Counted from the stretch's first letter, positions 1 to 5,804 are shown. The stretch: 13,473 nt of DNA from a bacterium (GCA_030648825.1 JAUSGU010000024.1:1-13473), one strand, 5' to 3'. Translations and numbers: made by a program. Notes: generated by a model from the letters alone, not told the origin.

Positions 1-142
1 TTTCTTTTTTCAGATTTTTTATAAACTCTCTCTGGCTCATAGCGCGGTCTTTCGGCCAGATATTCACGTCAAAGATATTATCCCGGAGCATTTTTTCGGC
101 GACTTCTCCAATTTTTCTGGTTAAGAATAATTTTTTGTTCAT
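1..142 (-). CDS. D-2-hydroxyacid dehydrogenase, N-terminal fragment (runs off the window)
   Basis: The minus strand from 142 reads an uninterrupted N-terminus beginning MNKKLFLTRKIGEVAEKM and continuing through VNIWPKDRAMSQREF to the window edge, 47 codons in all. This matches the start of D-isomer-specific 2-hydroxyacid dehydrogenases of the glyoxylate/glycerate reductase type, where a 'K-x-F-x-T-R-x-I' strand is followed by the 'V-x-x-W-P-x-D-R' loop and a helix of the substrate-binding domain. Such enzymes reduce 2-keto acids with NAD(P)H in the cytosol. The catalytic and nucleotide-binding parts are outside the window, so substrate cannot be judged. It lies 25 nt downstream of the phosphoglycerate mutase stop, same strand, so it is probably the third gene of a glycolytic transcript. 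No Shine-Dalgarno is visible; the start is the only ATG that keeps the family's N-terminus. Confidence 0.7.
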   Translation of the reverse strand, partial: MNKKLFLTRKIGEVAEKMLRDNIFDVNIWPKDRAMSQREFIKNLKKE

Positions 143-167
143 AATTTTTTATTATTTTACTACTTTT

Positions 168-797
168 TCATGCATTCACCACTGATTCTGTTTGTCTGAT
201 TTCTTTTTTCACCATTCGGCCGTTTTTATCCAGTTCATAAATGAAGACCGCACCGAAAGACATTTCTACGTCTGCAATTTTATCATCGGAAATATTTTCT
301 ATGTATTTTATCATCGCCCGGCATGAATTACCGTGGGCCACGATTAAAATGTTTTCACCCGCCAAAACAAAAGGCAGAATTTTCTCCAAAAAATACGGCA
401 CGCTCCTATCATAGACCATTTTCAGAGTTTCACCGCGCGGAATCGGATGATCCCATCCACGGCGAATTTCTTCCCATTTCTGCTCCCCGACAATTTTTTG
501 CATATCCCATTTGCTCTTGCCCGTATAATCGCCATAATCACGTTCGTTCAAAGTGGCTGAATGTTCGGTCGGTACGTTATATTCGCCCATAATGTCCAGC
601 ATGGACGACAGAGTTTCTATAGATCTCACTTGCATAGAAGCAAAAGCGCGGTCAACATGTATATCACGAATGAGAAGACCCATTTCTTCTGATTTTTTGA
701 AGCCGTAATCGGTCAAATGTCTGTCGCGGATACCAGTCCATAGGCCCAATTTATTCCATTCCGATTCGTGATGTCTGCCGATGATTAATTTACTCAT
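168..797 (-). CDS. gpmA: 2,3-bisphosphoglycerate-dependent phosphoglycerate mutase
   Basis: Interconverts 3- and 2-phosphoglycerate in glycolysis, by a phosphohistidine mechanism. The 209-residue protein has the histidine phosphatase core: R8-H9 (catalytic His9) followed by ESEWN and WTG, then R58, the NERDYG motif with E85, the RRGWD segment at 112-116, and the second catalytic His155 in VAHGNS. It is about 40 residues shorter than E. coli GpmA, mainly because the loop after RRGWD is reduced and the C-terminal tail is short. Position 10 is His where most relatives have Gly (RHG becomes RHH). ATG at 797 is used because the family's N-terminus begins three residues before the first strand; no Shine-Dalgarno precedes it. 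It sits 33 nt after pyruvate kinase and 25 nt before a hydroxyacid dehydrogenase on the same strand. The family assignment is firm; cofactor dependence is inferred from the dPGM-type motifs. Confidence 0.93.
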   Translation of the reverse strand: MSKLIIGRHHESEWNKLGLWTGIRDRHLTDYGFKKSEEMGLLIRDIHVDRAFASMQVRSIETLSSMLDIMGEYNVPTEHSATLNERDYGDYTGKSKWDMQKIVGEQKWEEIRRGWDHPIPRGETLKMVYDRSVPYFLEKILPFVLAGENILIVAHGNSCRAMIKYIENISDDKIADVEMSFGAVFIYELDKNGRMVKKEIRQTESVVNA

Positions 798-830
798 GTT
801 TTTAGATTTTCCGGATAATTTTTACGCTTT

Positions 831-1634
831 TTACGTTAGCGGGTTTATATGTCGCATCCCTCTCAAATGTTTTTCCGCTTCAACCACAATTTTTTCCATC
901 ATAACCACCGTTTCTAACGGGTATTTTCCGGTGGCTGTTTCTTCGGACAGCATGACGGCGTCAGAACCGGAGAGGATGGCGTCGTTCACGTCGGTTACTT
1001 CGGCGCGCGTAGGTGTAGGATTCAGAGTCATAGAGAGGAGCATCTGGGTGGCGGTGATAACCGGTTTTTTGGCTCGGTTACATTTTTCTATGATGGTTGC
1101 TTGAATAAACGGAATTTGTTCCAGAGGAAATTCGTTGCCCAAATCTCCACGAGCAATCATTATAGCATCGCTCGCTTCCAATATTTCGTCAAAATTTTCT
1201 ACGGCAGATCGTCTCTCTATTTTGGCTATGATTTTCTGATTACCACCCATGTTTTTTATAACTTCACGGTATTTCAGGATATCATTTTTTGATCCGACAA
1301 AAGATAAAGCGATGAAATCAACTCTTTGTTCTATACCAAAGCGGATATGTTTAATATCTTTTTCCGGAACGGAAGAATGATTTGATTTATCATATTCATG
1401 ATTATTTCCCTTTTGAATTCTCGGACCCGGTAGGTCTATGATTATAGGAATTTTTTTACCCAGTTTTTTTTCGGCGGTTCTGACTGTTTCTATTTGCGCC
1501 GTTTTTTCATCATAATTTCCCCAAGAGAAATTGAGACGAGCGAGATCAGCCTGGTGTCGGGCCATCTCCAAAAAAATTTCTTTCCCCTCGCTCGCCGGGC
1601 CGAGGGTCACTATGATTTGAGCTCTGGATGACAT
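831..1634 (-). CDS. pyk: Minimal pyruvate kinase lacking the B and C-terminal domains
   Basis: Transfers phosphate from phosphoenolpyruvate to ADP, the last step of glycolysis. The 267-residue protein is only the TIM-barrel A domain: IIVTLGPAS at 7-15, RLNFSWG (usually RLNFSHG), [10 protein letters not shown], then [15 protein letters not shown] with the catalytic Lys and Glu, the metal-binding [33 protein letters not shown] and [11 protein letters not shown]. Normally about 100 residues of B domain separate GPxIR from the EKD helix; here about 15 do. The allosteric C-terminal domain is also absent, so the protein is little over half the usual length. The start at 1634 is preferred because an extended -10 (TGATATAAT) overlaps the upstream ATG at 1652; starts at 1652 (273 aa) or GTG 1670 (279 aa) are possible. 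First gene of the glycolytic cluster. The family is certain; whether it is fully active is not. Confidence 0.9.
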   Translation of the reverse strand: MSSRAQIIVTLGPASEGKEIFLEMARHQADLARLNFSWGNYDEKTAQIETVRTAEKKLGKKIPIIIDLPGPRIQKGNNHEYDKSNHSSVPEKDIKHIRFGIEQRVDFIALSFVGSKNDILKYREVIKNMGGNQKIIAKIERRSAVENFDEILEASDAIMIARGDLGNEFPLEQIPFIQATIIEKCNRAKKPVITATQMLLSMTLNPTPTRAEVTDVNDAILSGSDAVMLSEETATGKYPLETVVMMEKIVVEAEKHLRGMRHINPLT

Positions 1635-1650
1635 AAGGCTTGATGGTCTC

Positions 1651-1659
1651 ATTATATCA
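1651..1659 (-). promoter_or_regulatory. Extended -10 promoter for the pyk cluster
   Basis: The minus strand reads TGATATAAT, a consensus TATAAT preceded by the TGn of extended -10 promoters. No good -35 is visible. Transcription would begin near 1644, about 10 nt before the ATG at 1634, which argues for that start. Confidence 0.45.
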
Positions 1660-1710
1660 AACTTGTCCACAGAAATATTTGTGACAGTTTCGTTTTTTCG
1701 ATACAGTATA

Positions 1711-1734
1711 AGCGTATTAAATGAGCGTATTAAA
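1711..1734 (+). repeat. Short direct repeat, 11 bp twice with 13-bp period
   Basis: AGCGTATTAAA occurs at 1711-1721 and 1724-1734, directly after a weak -10-like TATAAG at 1707-1712 and before the ATG at 1748 of the membrane protein gene. It could be a tandem operator half-site or a slippage duplication. The first in-frame ATG (1721) lies inside it, which makes that start less attractive. Confidence 0.5.
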
Positions 1735-1747
1735 AATAATTATTTCT

Positions 1748-2101
1748 ATGAGTAAAGAAAAGAAAATAGAATGGATATTGCGAGTGGCGGTGGCAGGCGA
1801 GTTTTTGGGACATGGAGTGCTGGCTGTCGGTCAAAAGGCAGCATGGCTAGGCTGGATAGGGGATATCTTGAAAGTTGAACCGGCTACGGCGTCCGTGGTA
1901 CTGATGATTATTGGTGTTTTGGATATCGCTCTAGCGGTTTTGGTTCTCGTGAGACCTGTGCGACCGATAATTCTCTGGATGGCCGTCTGGGGATTTATCA
2001 CGGCTTTGATCCGTCCGATCGTCGGCGAATCACTCTGGGATTTCATAGAACGTTTCGCCAATGTCGGCGCACCTCTGGCTCTGTATTATATCCTCAAGTA
2101 A
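1748..2101 (+). CDS. Small four-helix membrane protein, DoxX-like
   Basis: 117 residues from the ATG at 1748 (a longer version from 1721 would add nine residues). After a short charged N-terminus (MSKEKK) there are four likely membrane segments, at about 9-28, 44-67, 70-90 and 100-117. The GEFLGHG motif at the end of the first helix and the overall four-helix layout resemble DoxX/DoxD-like small membrane proteins, some of which take part in quinone-linked redox chemistry. The likeness is by pattern only and no catalytic residue can be named. It is divergent from the pyk cluster and followed by a small RNA candidate with a terminator. No Shine-Dalgarno is present. Confidence 0.6.
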   Translation: MSKEKKIEWILRVAVAGEFLGHGVLAVGQKAAWLGWIGDILKVEPATASVVLMIIGVLDIALAVLVLVRPVRPIILWMAVWGFITALIRPIVGESLWDFIERFANVGAPLALYYILK

Positions 2102-2113
2102 TCTAAGTTGTTC

Positions 2114-2142
2114 TTGCTTTCAAAATTGAGGTTTGTTATATT
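2114..2142 (+). promoter_or_regulatory. Promoter for the small RNA candidate
   Basis: TTGCTT at 2114-2119, a 17-bp spacer, then TATATT at 2137-2142. The predicted transcription start, about 2149, falls exactly at the first base of the structured element's outer stem. Confidence 0.45.
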
Positions 2143-2148
2143 GACATC

Positions 2149-2236
2149 GTGCCTGTGGGCGAAAGCCCCGTTCAGCTAAGGTATTCCTAAGCTGAAGGCA
2201 GGCATAACAAAAATACCGCCTTTGGGCGGTGTTTTT
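2149..2236 (+). ncRNA. Candidate three-way-junction small RNA
   Basis: An 88-nt unit with no coding potential folds into a closed three-way junction. The outer stem is TGCCTG (2150-2155) with CAGGCA (2199-2204). The first arm is GGGC-GAAA-GCCC (2157-2168), with a GNRA tetraloop. The second arm is TTCAGCT at 2171-2177 with AGCTGAA at 2190-2196, continued by three pairs after one A-A mismatch and capped by a TATT loop. The element is followed by an intrinsic terminator and preceded by a plausible promoter, so an independent transcript is likely. It matches no RNA family that I recognise (not SRP RNA, 6S, tmRNA or a known riboswitch core). An alternative is a dispersed intergenic repeat. The fold is seen directly; transcription and function are inferred. 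Confidence 0.45.
2209..2236. terminator. Bidirectional intrinsic terminator
   Basis: ACCGCC-TTTG-GGCGGT hairpin flanked by AAAAA on the left and TTTTT on the right, so it can end transcripts from both strands: the DoxX-like/small RNA unit on plus and the converging gene at 2242 on minus, whose stop codon is 5 nt away. Confidence 0.8.
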
Positions 2237-2241
2237 GTTTG

Positions 2242-2667
2242 TTATTCGTCTTCGATGCCTTCTGTAAACTGTTTTTGTTTACCGTTTTTAATTTTTGAGT
2301 AAAGCATCACACTCCAAAAAGTGACATTGCCATCCCCAATTCTTCTCAACACCGTCCGCACTTTTATTCCTTTTTCTCCAATGATCGCGACGAAACCCCA
2401 ATAATCAACATTTTTCATTGGAATAGATTCATCTCTCGAAGATTTTTTTCCTATTGGTGTCAGAAGTTTTCTGTATTCCTGAACAGTTCCTGCTTTTTGT
2501 ATTATTTCTAAACCCAATGGAAGTAAATTAAACTTAAATAATTGTTCTCGTTTATTTCGCTCTCTGCGAGCAGAGAATTGAAGATGATGAAAACCATCAG
2601 AGTTTAAAATTATATGCTCTTTGAAGTATGGACTATAAATTGTTTTCTGGGCACTATACACGGCCAT
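2242..2667 (-). CDS. Small protein, tentative PBECR/RelE-like nuclease fold
   Basis: 141 residues from the ATG at 2667, chosen because AAAGGAGAG lies 5 nt upstream, one of only three strong Shine-Dalgarno sites in the window; longer frames from 2712 or 2739 would place the start at or before the likely transcription start. The sequence begins MAVYSAQKTIYSPYF, followed by HIILNSDGFHHL, a basic stretch (ARRERNKREQ), LLPLGLEIIQKAGTVQEYR, and a C-terminal half with YWGFVAIIGEKGIKVRTVLRR and VTFWSVM. The order 'I-x-His-x-Arg / helix / two hydrophobic strands' is reminiscent of the barnase-EndoU-colicin-RelE superfamily, often found as toxins or phage domains. That is a pattern impression only. No antitoxin-like partner is adjacent. 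Treat it as a conserved hypothetical protein with a possible RNA-cleaving fold. Confidence 0.7.
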   Translation of the reverse strand: MAVYSAQKTIYSPYFKEHIILNSDGFHHLQFSARRERNKREQLFKFNLLPLGLEIIQKAGTVQEYRKLLTPIGKKSSRDESIPMKNVDYWGFVAIIGEKGIKVRTVLRRIGDGNVTFWSVMLYSKIKNGKQKQFTEGIEDE

Positions 2668-2721
2668 TGCTCTCTCCTTTCTTTCATTAAAATACTGTGC
2701 ATCAAGTTCCATAATGGCACT

Positions 2722-2749
2722 ATCATATCGTCTTTCCACAATAAGTAAA
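2722..2749 (-). promoter_or_regulatory. Promoter of the 2242-2667 gene
   Basis: On the minus strand TTTACT (2749-2744), a 16-bp spacer and TATGAT (2727-2722). The start would be near 2715, giving a leader of about 47 nt with the Shine-Dalgarno before the ATG at 2667. Its -35 lies 13 bp from the -35 of the divergent CsoR-controlled promoter. Confidence 0.5.
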
Positions 2750-2762
2750 ACTTTTCAAACTC

Positions 2763-2790
2763 TTGACTCTATACCCTCATAGGGTATAGC
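2763..2790 (+). promoter_or_regulatory. CsoR-controlled promoter with operator in its spacer
   Basis: TTGACT (-35, 2763-2768) and TATAGC (-10, 2785-2790) are 16 bp apart. The spacer holds a perfect 7-5-7 inverted repeat: TATACCC at 2770-2776, TCATA, then GGGTATA at 2782-2788. This TACCC-n-GGGTA dyad is the kind of GC-core palindrome bound by CsoR-family repressors. The same arrangement, with the same -35, precedes csoR at 6412. A repressor bound here would cover the -10. The ATG of the next gene is only 10 nt past the -10, so the leader is at most a few bases. Confidence 0.75.
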
Positions 2791-2800
2791 ATAACGGGGT

Positions 2801-3211
2801 ATGATATTTGCATCGAGAAAAATATTTTCTTTTATCATTCTCCTCTCGCTTCTCACGATTGTCTTTTTCGGTTTTAGTCTAATGACGCATGGACGAGAGG
2901 CAATGACCGACAATTGCCCTTTTTCTCCGATAAGCAAAACTCTTTGTTTTCAAAGCACGACAGCTTCGGTTATTCACCATATTTCCGCTTATTATTCTTT
3001 TCTCAATGTACCTCTATATTCCAGTATGACAATTTTTCTCTCGCTATTTTTGATCGCAGTGTTTTTGATTTTCACGTTTTCAGTTGATTACAGTTTGTTG
3101 TGGCCCGTTGTTCTCTCCCGCGGTCGCATGGAATTTTCTCCAATTGTTTCTTTCGATAGGAAAACAATACGTTGGCTCTCTCTCTTTGAACACAGCCCAT
3201 CTATCGCCTAG
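2801..3211 (+). CDS. Copper-regulated small membrane protein with two extracytoplasmic Cys
   Basis: 136 residues with no function I can name. A membrane segment at 8-27 is followed by an exposed loop containing M28, H30, M35, C39, C49, H59 and H60, a second membrane segment at about 74-96, and a basic cytoplasmic tail. The CPFSPISKTLC stretch places two cysteines nine residues apart among Met and His, which suits binding of a soft metal such as Cu(I) outside the membrane; this is inference. It is the first gene behind the CsoR-type operator, with the ATG almost at the transcription start, and is followed by a hairpin and a terminator, so it may be made mostly as a single-gene transcript. No Shine-Dalgarno. 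Confidence 0.7.
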   Translation: MIFASRKIFSFIILLSLLTIVFFGFSLMTHGREAMTDNCPFSPISKTLCFQSTTASVIHHISAYYSFLNVPLYSSMTIFLSLFLIAVFLIFTFSVDYSLLWPVVLSRGRMEFSPIVSFDRKTIRWLSLFEHSPSIA

Positions 3212-3252
3212 AACACTCGAAAAGTTCCGCTTATTCCGCTTTTCGAGTGTTC
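3211..3252 (+). repeat. Long inverted repeat downstream of the membrane protein gene
   Basis: A perfect 14-bp stem, GAACACTCGAAAAG at 3211-3224 with its complement at 3239-3252, around a 14-nt loop that itself contains TTCCGCTT twice. It overlaps the stop codon of the preceding gene and lies two bases before a separate terminator hairpin. It has no T-run of its own, so it is more likely an mRNA-stabilising or attenuating hairpin, or a protein site. Confidence 0.7.
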
Positions 3253-3253
3253 A

Positions 3254-3286
3254 AACTCACGCCTGTTCGTGGGTTTTTGTGTTTTA
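3254..3286 (+). terminator. Intrinsic terminator between the membrane protein and DUF1573 genes
   Basis: AACTCACG (3254-3261) pairs with CGTGGGTT (3268-3275) with one T-G wobble, loop CCTGTT, then TTTTGTGTTTT. It would end or attenuate CsoR-promoter transcripts before the downstream genes. No convincing promoter is visible between it and 3317, so partial read-through is the simplest way to express those genes. Confidence 0.6.
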
Positions 3287-3316
3287 TTCCTTTATCTAAT
3301 TTATCCAATTCAAATT

Positions 3317-3832
3317 ATGAAATCAAAAACAATTATTTATTCTCTCATCGTCCTCTCCGTGATTATCGCTCTCTTTGCTTGGGGTTATTCAACCAGACAG
3401 GGTAGCACCGCTAGTGTTCAAAATGTGGCGGGGGTAAACAATTCCAAAAATATGCTCATAGCAAACGAGAAATTCTACGATTTCGGCGCCATATCAATGA
3501 AAAACGGAGATGTGATCAAAGAATTCATTGTGAGCAATCCCACAGACGGGGATATAAAGATAAGCAAAATTTTTACTTCCTGCATGTGCACGAGCGCTTT
3601 TATCGTTGAGTCTGATAATACTCTAAAAGGACCTTTTGGCATGATCGGACACGGCGCGGTGCCTCCGGCGAACCAAACAATCAAAGCCGGTGAAGATCTG
3701 GTTATTCGTGCTGTTTTCAATCCAAACGCTCACGGTCCGGCTGGCGTGGGAAAAATTGATAGATTTATCACTCTCACAGATACTGCCGGTGGCACACTGG
3801 ATTTGGAAATAAAAGCGACTGTAACTCCTTAA
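3317..3832 (+). CDS. DUF1573 domain exported protein
   Basis: 171 residues. An N-terminal hydrophobic anchor at 6-24 exports the protein; the rest is a DUF1573 beta-sandwich: FYDFGAISMKNGDVIKEFIVSNPTDGDIKISKI at about 53-85, written here only as a region, then the SCMCTSA motif with C89 and C91 (commonly SCGCT in the family), and a closing VIRAVFNPNAHGPAG segment with HG and a GPFGMIGHG insert (M109, H112) before the last strands. DUF1573 proteins are usually surface or periplasmic and often lie next to thiol-redox genes, as here, with a CcdA-like transporter 16 nt downstream. The CxC pair plus Met/His insert would suit copper or thiol chemistry, but no function is established. The ATG at 3317 is chosen over the upstream reading because it begins the signal anchor. 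Confidence 0.85.
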   Translation: MKSKTIIYSLIVLSVIIALFAWGYSTRQGSTASVQNVAGVNNSKNMLIANEKFYDFGAISMKNGDVIKEFIVSNPTDGDIKISKIFTSCMCTSAFIVESDNTLKGPFGMIGHGAVPPANQTIKAGEDLVIRAVFNPNAHGPAGVGKIDRFITLTDTAGGTLDLEIKATVTP

Positions 3833-3848
3833 TTAATCCTTCAATTCT

Positions 3849-4628
3849 GTGAAAAAATTCATTACAAGTCTCGTCATAGTTCTAGTCGCGATTATTGTGG
3901 TCATCGCTTTGAAATACAGTTCTGGTTTTTCCGATTTTCTCTGGAGTGTGAGTCAAGGCGGTGTCTGGCTCTTGCCTCTGGTGGTGTTTTCTGCACTTTT
4001 GGATAGCGTGCATCCGTGTTCATTCTCTATTCTGCTCATCACCATCGCTTTTCTCTTTAGTTTGCAAACATTACGCTCGCGAATTCTCCAAATCGGCGGT
4101 TTATACATAGTTGGCATATTTGCGGCTTACTTTACCATCGGCATAGGACTGCTCAAAGTCCTCCACATATTCAACACTCCGCATTTTATGGGCAAACTCG
4201 GTGCCTCTATGCTCATTCTCTTTGGATTGTGGAATCTCGCGACCGCCCTATTTCCGAAATTTCCCATTCGGCTCAAGGTACCCGATGTGGCGCATAGTGC
4301 AATGGGTAGATTAATCAATGTAGTGTCATTGCCTGCCGCTTTCGCTCTCGGTCTCCTAGTCGGACTCTGTCAATTTCCGTGCATGGGCGGTCCGTATCTC
4401 ATGACTATCGGTCTCTTGCATGATAGAGTCACCTATCTCACAGGCTTTAGCTATCTCTTACTTTACAACTTTATTCTCATAGTACCGCTCGTCGCCACAC
4501 TCTGGATTGCCGCCAATCATTTGTTATTGGAAAAAGTAAAAGAATGGAAAAAAACGCAAATGAAAGATGTCCATTTATGGTCAGGCATAGCCATGATCAT
4601 CGCCGGTATATTAGTTTTATTCATTTAA
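3849..4628 (+). CDS. CcdA/DsbD-like transmembrane thiol-redox protein
   Basis: 259 residues, starting at GTG 3849. After an N-terminal anchor (about 5-22) come six or more membrane helices. Two conserved cysteine motifs mark the family: DSVHPCSF with C57 at the start of the first core helix and CQFPCMGGPYL with C174 and C178 at the start of the fourth; canonical forms are D-x-x-x-P-C-x-F and C-x-F-P-C-x-G-G. Proteins of the CcdA/DsbD-beta family carry reducing equivalents from cytoplasmic thioredoxin across the membrane to exported thiol proteins. The likely clients here are the Cys-containing DUF1573 and Cys/His-rich proteins on either side, 16 and 19 nt away. Keeping exported thiols reduced would also keep copper as Cu(I) and bound; that link is inferred from context. 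No thioredoxin gene is present in the window. Confidence 0.85.
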   Translation: MKKFITSLVIVLVAIIVVIALKYSSGFSDFLWSVSQGGVWLLPLVVFSALLDSVHPCSFSILLITIAFLFSLQTLRSRILQIGGLYIVGIFAAYFTIGIGLLKVLHIFNTPHFMGKLGASMLILFGLWNLATALFPKFPIRLKVPDVAHSAMGRLINVVSLPAAFALGLLVGLCQFPCMGGPYLMTIGLLHDRVTYLTGFSYLLLYNFILIVPLVATLWIAANHLLLEKVKEWKKTQMKDVHLWSGIAMIIAGILVLFI

Positions 4629-4647
4629 AAATTTGGAATCAAAACAC

Positions 4648-5634
4648 ATGGAACAAAAAGAAATAAAAAATAATTCCTATTCTGTCCCTATAGCCATAGT
4701 GGTGGCTGGAGTAATGCTCGCCGGAGCGATAGCGTACAGATCATCATATTCACCGACATATCAGGCATATCAATTGACCAATCAAAATGTTGCGAATACA
4801 GTCTCATCAATTTCTCCCGAAGAAGAAGTGGTTATTCCGACGGAAGGGGTAATTTTGCCTGTGAGTTGGGGAAATCTAGGGTTGCGGCTCGCTAGCACCG
4901 GAGTTATTGACGTGGAAAAATTAAAAGCGGTTTATGTAGATAGAAGCGGTTTTACGAATGAATATGGAAAACTGCTCTTGTATCAAAACGACGATAAATT
5001 GAAGATAACAAAAGAAAATGCCGGTTATCTCCTAAATCTATTTTGGGCACTCGGTTTGGCGAATAGTAATTCAATCCTGGATTCGGGAGAAATGACGGAT
5101 TCGCGATATGGCGGAGCGCAAAATTTTGCTGGAACTGCCGGATGGACTATCGCCCGAGGCAATCCAATGGATCATTACAGCAAGCACATGTTTGTTTCGC
5201 TCACGGCGGATCAACAAATGCTCGTAGATAAAATATCTAGAGGCATATACAGACCATGTTGCAATAATTCAACTCATTTTCCAGACTGTAATCACGGTGT
5301 GGCCATGCTCGGATTGTTGGAGCTCATGGCTTCGCAAGGAGTGAGTGAAACAGATATGTGGCAGACAGCTCTGACTGTCAATTCATATTGGTTTCCGGAT
5401 ACTTATATGACCATCGCTTCATATATGAAAGACAAAGGAGTGGAATGGAAAGATGTCAATGCGCAGGAAATGCTCGGAATCAATTATTCAAGCGCATCCG
5501 GTTACGCCAAAATCGCAGGGCAAGTCAGAGAGCCGGAACAGAGGCAGGGTGGAAGCGGTTGCGGTATAGATACGAATACGGGCGCGCAAATTCCCGATCA
5601 GGTTCCCCAAAAGCAGGCGGGTTGTGGGGTATAA
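4648..5634 (+). CDS. Exported Cys/His-rich protein of unknown function
   Basis: 328 residues from the ATG at 4648 (a TTG at 4633 would add five). An N-terminal membrane anchor lies at about 12-30, followed by a long exported domain. Its most striking part is YRPCCNNSTHFPDCNHG, with C204, C205, H210, C214 and H216, a compact set of soft-metal ligands, leading into a helical stretch (AMLGLLELMAS). Two further cysteines close the protein, C305 in GSGCG and C326 in AGCGV at the very C-terminus, with a Gly/Gln-rich linker between. I do not recognise the family. The cysteine count, export, and position after CcdA and before copper genes suggest metal binding or a thiol-redox substrate. No Shine-Dalgarno. 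Confidence 0.85.
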   Translation: MEQKEIKNNSYSVPIAIVVAGVMLAGAIAYRSSYSPTYQAYQLTNQNVANTVSSISPEEEVVIPTEGVILPVSWGNLGLRLASTGVIDVEKLKAVYVDRSGFTNEYGKLLLYQNDDKLKITKENAGYLLNLFWALGLANSNSILDSGEMTDSRYGGAQNFAGTAGWTIARGNPMDHYSKHMFVSLTADQQMLVDKISRGIYRPCCNNSTHFPDCNHGVAMLGLLELMASQGVSETDMWQTALTVNSYWFPDTYMTIASYMKDKGVEWKDVNAQEMLGINYSSASGYAKIAGQVREPEQRQGGSGCGIDTNTGAQIPDQVPQKQAGCGV

Positions 5635-5636
5635 TC

Positions 5637-5645
5637 TGTTATAAT
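5637..5645 (+). promoter_or_regulatory. Possible extended -10 before the 42-residue membrane peptide
   Basis: TGTTATAAT is a TGn-TATAAT extended -10; another TATAAT lies at 5630-5635, overlapping the end of the preceding gene. No -35 match is seen. The start would be near 5652, giving a leader of about 23 nt to the ATG at 5675. Confidence 0.35.
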
Positions 5646-5674
5646 CAAGTTGTTATTCATTAATCAAAAAATAT

Positions 5675-5803
5675 ATGATGAACGGTTTTAATTCAATGAT
5701 GGGCGGTGTCGGTGGTTATGGTCTCATTACATGGATTGTCGTTTTTGTGGATCTGGTTTTGGTAGGTATCTGGCTGTGGCAGAATATAACGAAGAATAAG
5801 TAG
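5675..5803 (+). CDS. 42-residue Met/Gly-rich single-pass membrane peptide
   Basis: A short frame reading MMNGFNSMMGGVGGYG, then a single hydrophobic helix (LITWIVVFVDLVLVGIWLW) and a QNITKNK tail, ending in TAG. Four of the first nine residues are Met, a composition seen in small copper-associated membrane peptides, and it lies between two groups of copper-linked genes. It lies 40 nt after the Cys/His-rich protein, with a possible promoter of its own. A single membrane helix in-frame with a charged tail is unlikely by chance, but conservation cannot be checked here. There is no Shine-Dalgarno. Confidence 0.6.
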   Translation: MMNGFNSMMGGVGGYGLITWIVVFVDLVLVGIWLWQNITKNK

Positions 5804-5804
5804 G

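Noticed and set aside
2149..2204. Known riboswitch, SRP RNA or hammerhead ribozyme
   Set aside because: The SRP GGAAGGA-type loop, hammerhead CUGANGA core and riboswitch cores that I know are all absent.
3084..3299. Open frame on plus overlapping the end of the membrane protein gene
   Set aside because: It runs through the 14-bp hairpin and the terminator and shows no domain; the 2801 frame has clear membrane segments and sits under the operator.
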